A stretch of 64,000 bases of DNA from Dehalobacter sp. 12DCB1 (GTDB lineage: Bacteria > Bacillota > Desulfitobacteriia > Desulfitobacteriales > Syntrophobotulaceae): contig NZ_POSF01000013.1 of NCBI RefSeq assembly GCF_004343605.1, positions 62,001 to 126,000 on the forward strand, given 5' to 3'. Below, piece after piece: positions 63,215-64,000 of this stretch (the stretch's first letter is position 1; every line of letters starts with the position of its first letter). The position numbers and the translations under genes were made by a program. Under the pieces are notes generated by a model. That model did not search any database. It saw only the letters and a program-made list of their open reading frames with translations, and had not been told where the DNA came from.

Positions 63215-63253
63215 AATCTTATAAAACACGCAGCAAAATTTTAGGAGGTGAGA

Positions 63254-63565
63254 ATGATGAGTACATTCTTAATTTTTTTAGCGGGGATTCTTTTTTTAGC
63301 CGGTATCCTTTTTCTCAAATCGCGTGCCAAAAAAGAAAAAAATTGGCAGACCACGCTGGTTTGGGCATTATATGTAATTTGGTTTTTAATCACATGCATG
63401 GGGATCTCATTTGTTTACATTAATGCCAGCGTAGGACATGTCAAGGCAACAAGCACAGCGATTTTCCTGTTTGGAGGAATTTCAGTGGTATTGGCCGTTG
63501 TGCTGGCCCGCATATTAGGTTTTATCGGCATAAAGAGTAAGACAAAAGAGTCATTACAGGCTTAA
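63254..63565 (+). CDS. rdhB: Reductive dehalogenase membrane anchor RdhB
   Basis: 103 residues from the ATG at 63254 (AGGAGG 5 nt upstream); the next codon is also ATG and gives 8-nt spacing. Three hydrophobic helices (about 3-22, 35-56, 66-90) in the size and pattern of PceB/CprB proteins, thought to hold the RdhA enzyme at the outer face of the membrane. It lies 14 bp before rdhA, in the cprBA order. Confidence 0.85.
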   Translation: MMSTFLIFLAGILFLAGILFLKSRAKKEKNWQTTLVWALYVIWFLITCMGISFVYINASVGHVKATSTAIFLFGGISVVLAVVLARILGFIGIKSKTKESLQA

Positions 63566-63579
63566 AAGGAGGAGAACTG

Positions 63580-64000
63580 ATGTCCGGGATTTCAGAAAAT
63601 GGGAAAAAAGAAACCAAGCCGCAATTTCAAGTGAATCGCCGCGGTTTTCTTAAAACGGGGGCAGCTGCTGCCGCGATGAGTGTCATGGGGACAATCGCAG
63701 CCCCATCCAAGGTGGCAAACGCGGCTATTCATGATCTAAGCTATACACCTGCCAAAGGACAATGGTCGAAATTACGCCCTGTAAACCATTATGGCGGTGC
63801 CACGGTTCACTTTGTAGAAAATAACGATCAGTGGTTGGGAACAAGCAAAATTGTTGGGCCGATTAAAAAATCGGGAGAATTTAATTCGGGTTTCGGGCTT
63901 GCTACCAGAGGTCTACTGGGTGATAAGGCGAAATTCGGACTCCTTAGCCAGGGCGAAAGAAGTCCTTTAACGGGTGGCATAATGCAGGCTCTTGGGATGA
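63580..64000 (+). CDS. rdhA: Reductive dehalogenase RdhA, N-terminal 140 codons (cut by window edge)
   Basis: My translation from ATG 63580-63582 (AAAAGGAGGAG upstream) starts MSGISENGKKETKPQFQ and carries a Tat signal with NRRGFLKTG at 19-27, an Ala-rich hydrophobic region and a probable AxA-type cleavage near residue 48. Downstream, WLGTSKIVGPIKK and the SGFGLATRGLLGDK segment resemble the N-terminal conserved region of corrinoid/Fe-S RdhA enzymes. The B12 and two [4Fe-4S] motifs lie beyond the edge. The substrate cannot be told from this part. Confidence 0.88.
   Translation, partial: MSGISENGKKETKPQFQVNRRGFLKTGAAAAAMSVMGTIAAPSKVANAAIHDLSYTPAKGQWSKLRPVNHYGGATVHFVENNDQWLGTSKIVGPIKKSGEFNSGFGLATRGLLGDKAKFGLLSQGERSPLTGGIMQALGM

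Noticed and set aside
1..64000. CRISPR arrays, tRNA/rRNA genes, insertion sequences, prophage
   Set aside because: No regularly spaced direct repeats, tRNA cloverleaf or CCA ends, rRNA segments, transposase or phage genes were recognised by eye; weak tRNA-like folds could be missed without a program.

Overview
This 64 kb window looks like the chromosome of a low-to-mid GC, spore-lineage Firmicute of the Desulfitobacterium/Dehalobacter group. The long block of minus-strand housekeeping genes follows the classic Firmicute order (fhaA-fhaB-stp-rodA-pbpA-prkC-rsgA-rpe-thiN / rpmB / yloU-fakA-sdaAB-sdaAA-recG / rsmD / yceD-rpmF-plsX-acpP-rnc-smc-ftsY-ylxM-ffh-rpsP-khpA-rimM-trmD). Sporulation genes are present (gpr, ylbJ, a tiny SASP-like gene). 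The right edge carries an organohalide-respiration locus (CRP/FNR-type rdhK, membrane anchor rdhB, start of a Tat-dependent rdhA). The Dehalobacter assignment is an inference from gene content, not a database match.

Layout. 1-3.7 kb: trmD (cut by the edge), rimM, khpA, rpsP, ffh, ylxM. 4-6.4 kb: a lone plus-strand GGDEF-EAL membrane protein. 6.4-10.6 kb: ftsY followed by methylthioadenosine-salvage genes (mtnP, mtnA, mtaD). 10.8-11.2 kb: a composite, strongly structured non-coding repeat. 11.2-19 kb: smc, rnc, acpP, plsX, rpmF, yceD, ackA. 19.2-25.6 kb: ylbJ, a coiled-coil gene, rsmD, gpr, a SASP-like mini-gene, recG. 25.6-31.8 kb: sdaAA/sdaAB, a second copy of the structured repeat (27.3-27.6 kb), fakA, yloU, rpmB, thiN, rpe. 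32-46.8 kb: rsgA, the PASTA kinase / PP2C / FHA / RodA / PBP signalling and cell-wall cluster, rlmN, rsmB, a zinc peptidase, fmt, def, priA. 46.9-49.8 kb: an HTH-fused orphan N6-adenine methyltransferase and metF. 49.9-58.7 kb: purE-B-C-F-M-N-H-D with a PurR-type operator ahead of purE. 59-62.1 kb: an HD-GYP c-di-GMP phosphodiesterase-like protein and a GntR(YtrA)/ABC transporter operon with a large palindromic operator. 62.4-64 kb: the rdh locus.

Most notable observations. (1) Two copies, plus a truncated third, of a composite repeat built from inverted hairpin units. Four helices show compensatory base changes between units, so the fold itself appears to be under selection. I cannot name this family. 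(2) Near-perfect forespore (sigma-G type) promoters sit in front of both gpr and a 39-codon SASP-like gene. That gene keeps only the half of the family containing the germination-protease cleavage motif. (3) The rdh locus lies beside an apparently autoregulated ABC operon whose promoter is covered by a 54-bp near-perfect palindrome. (4) The purine operon lacks purK/S/Q/L, and coaD is missing from its usual place between rsmD and ylbJ.
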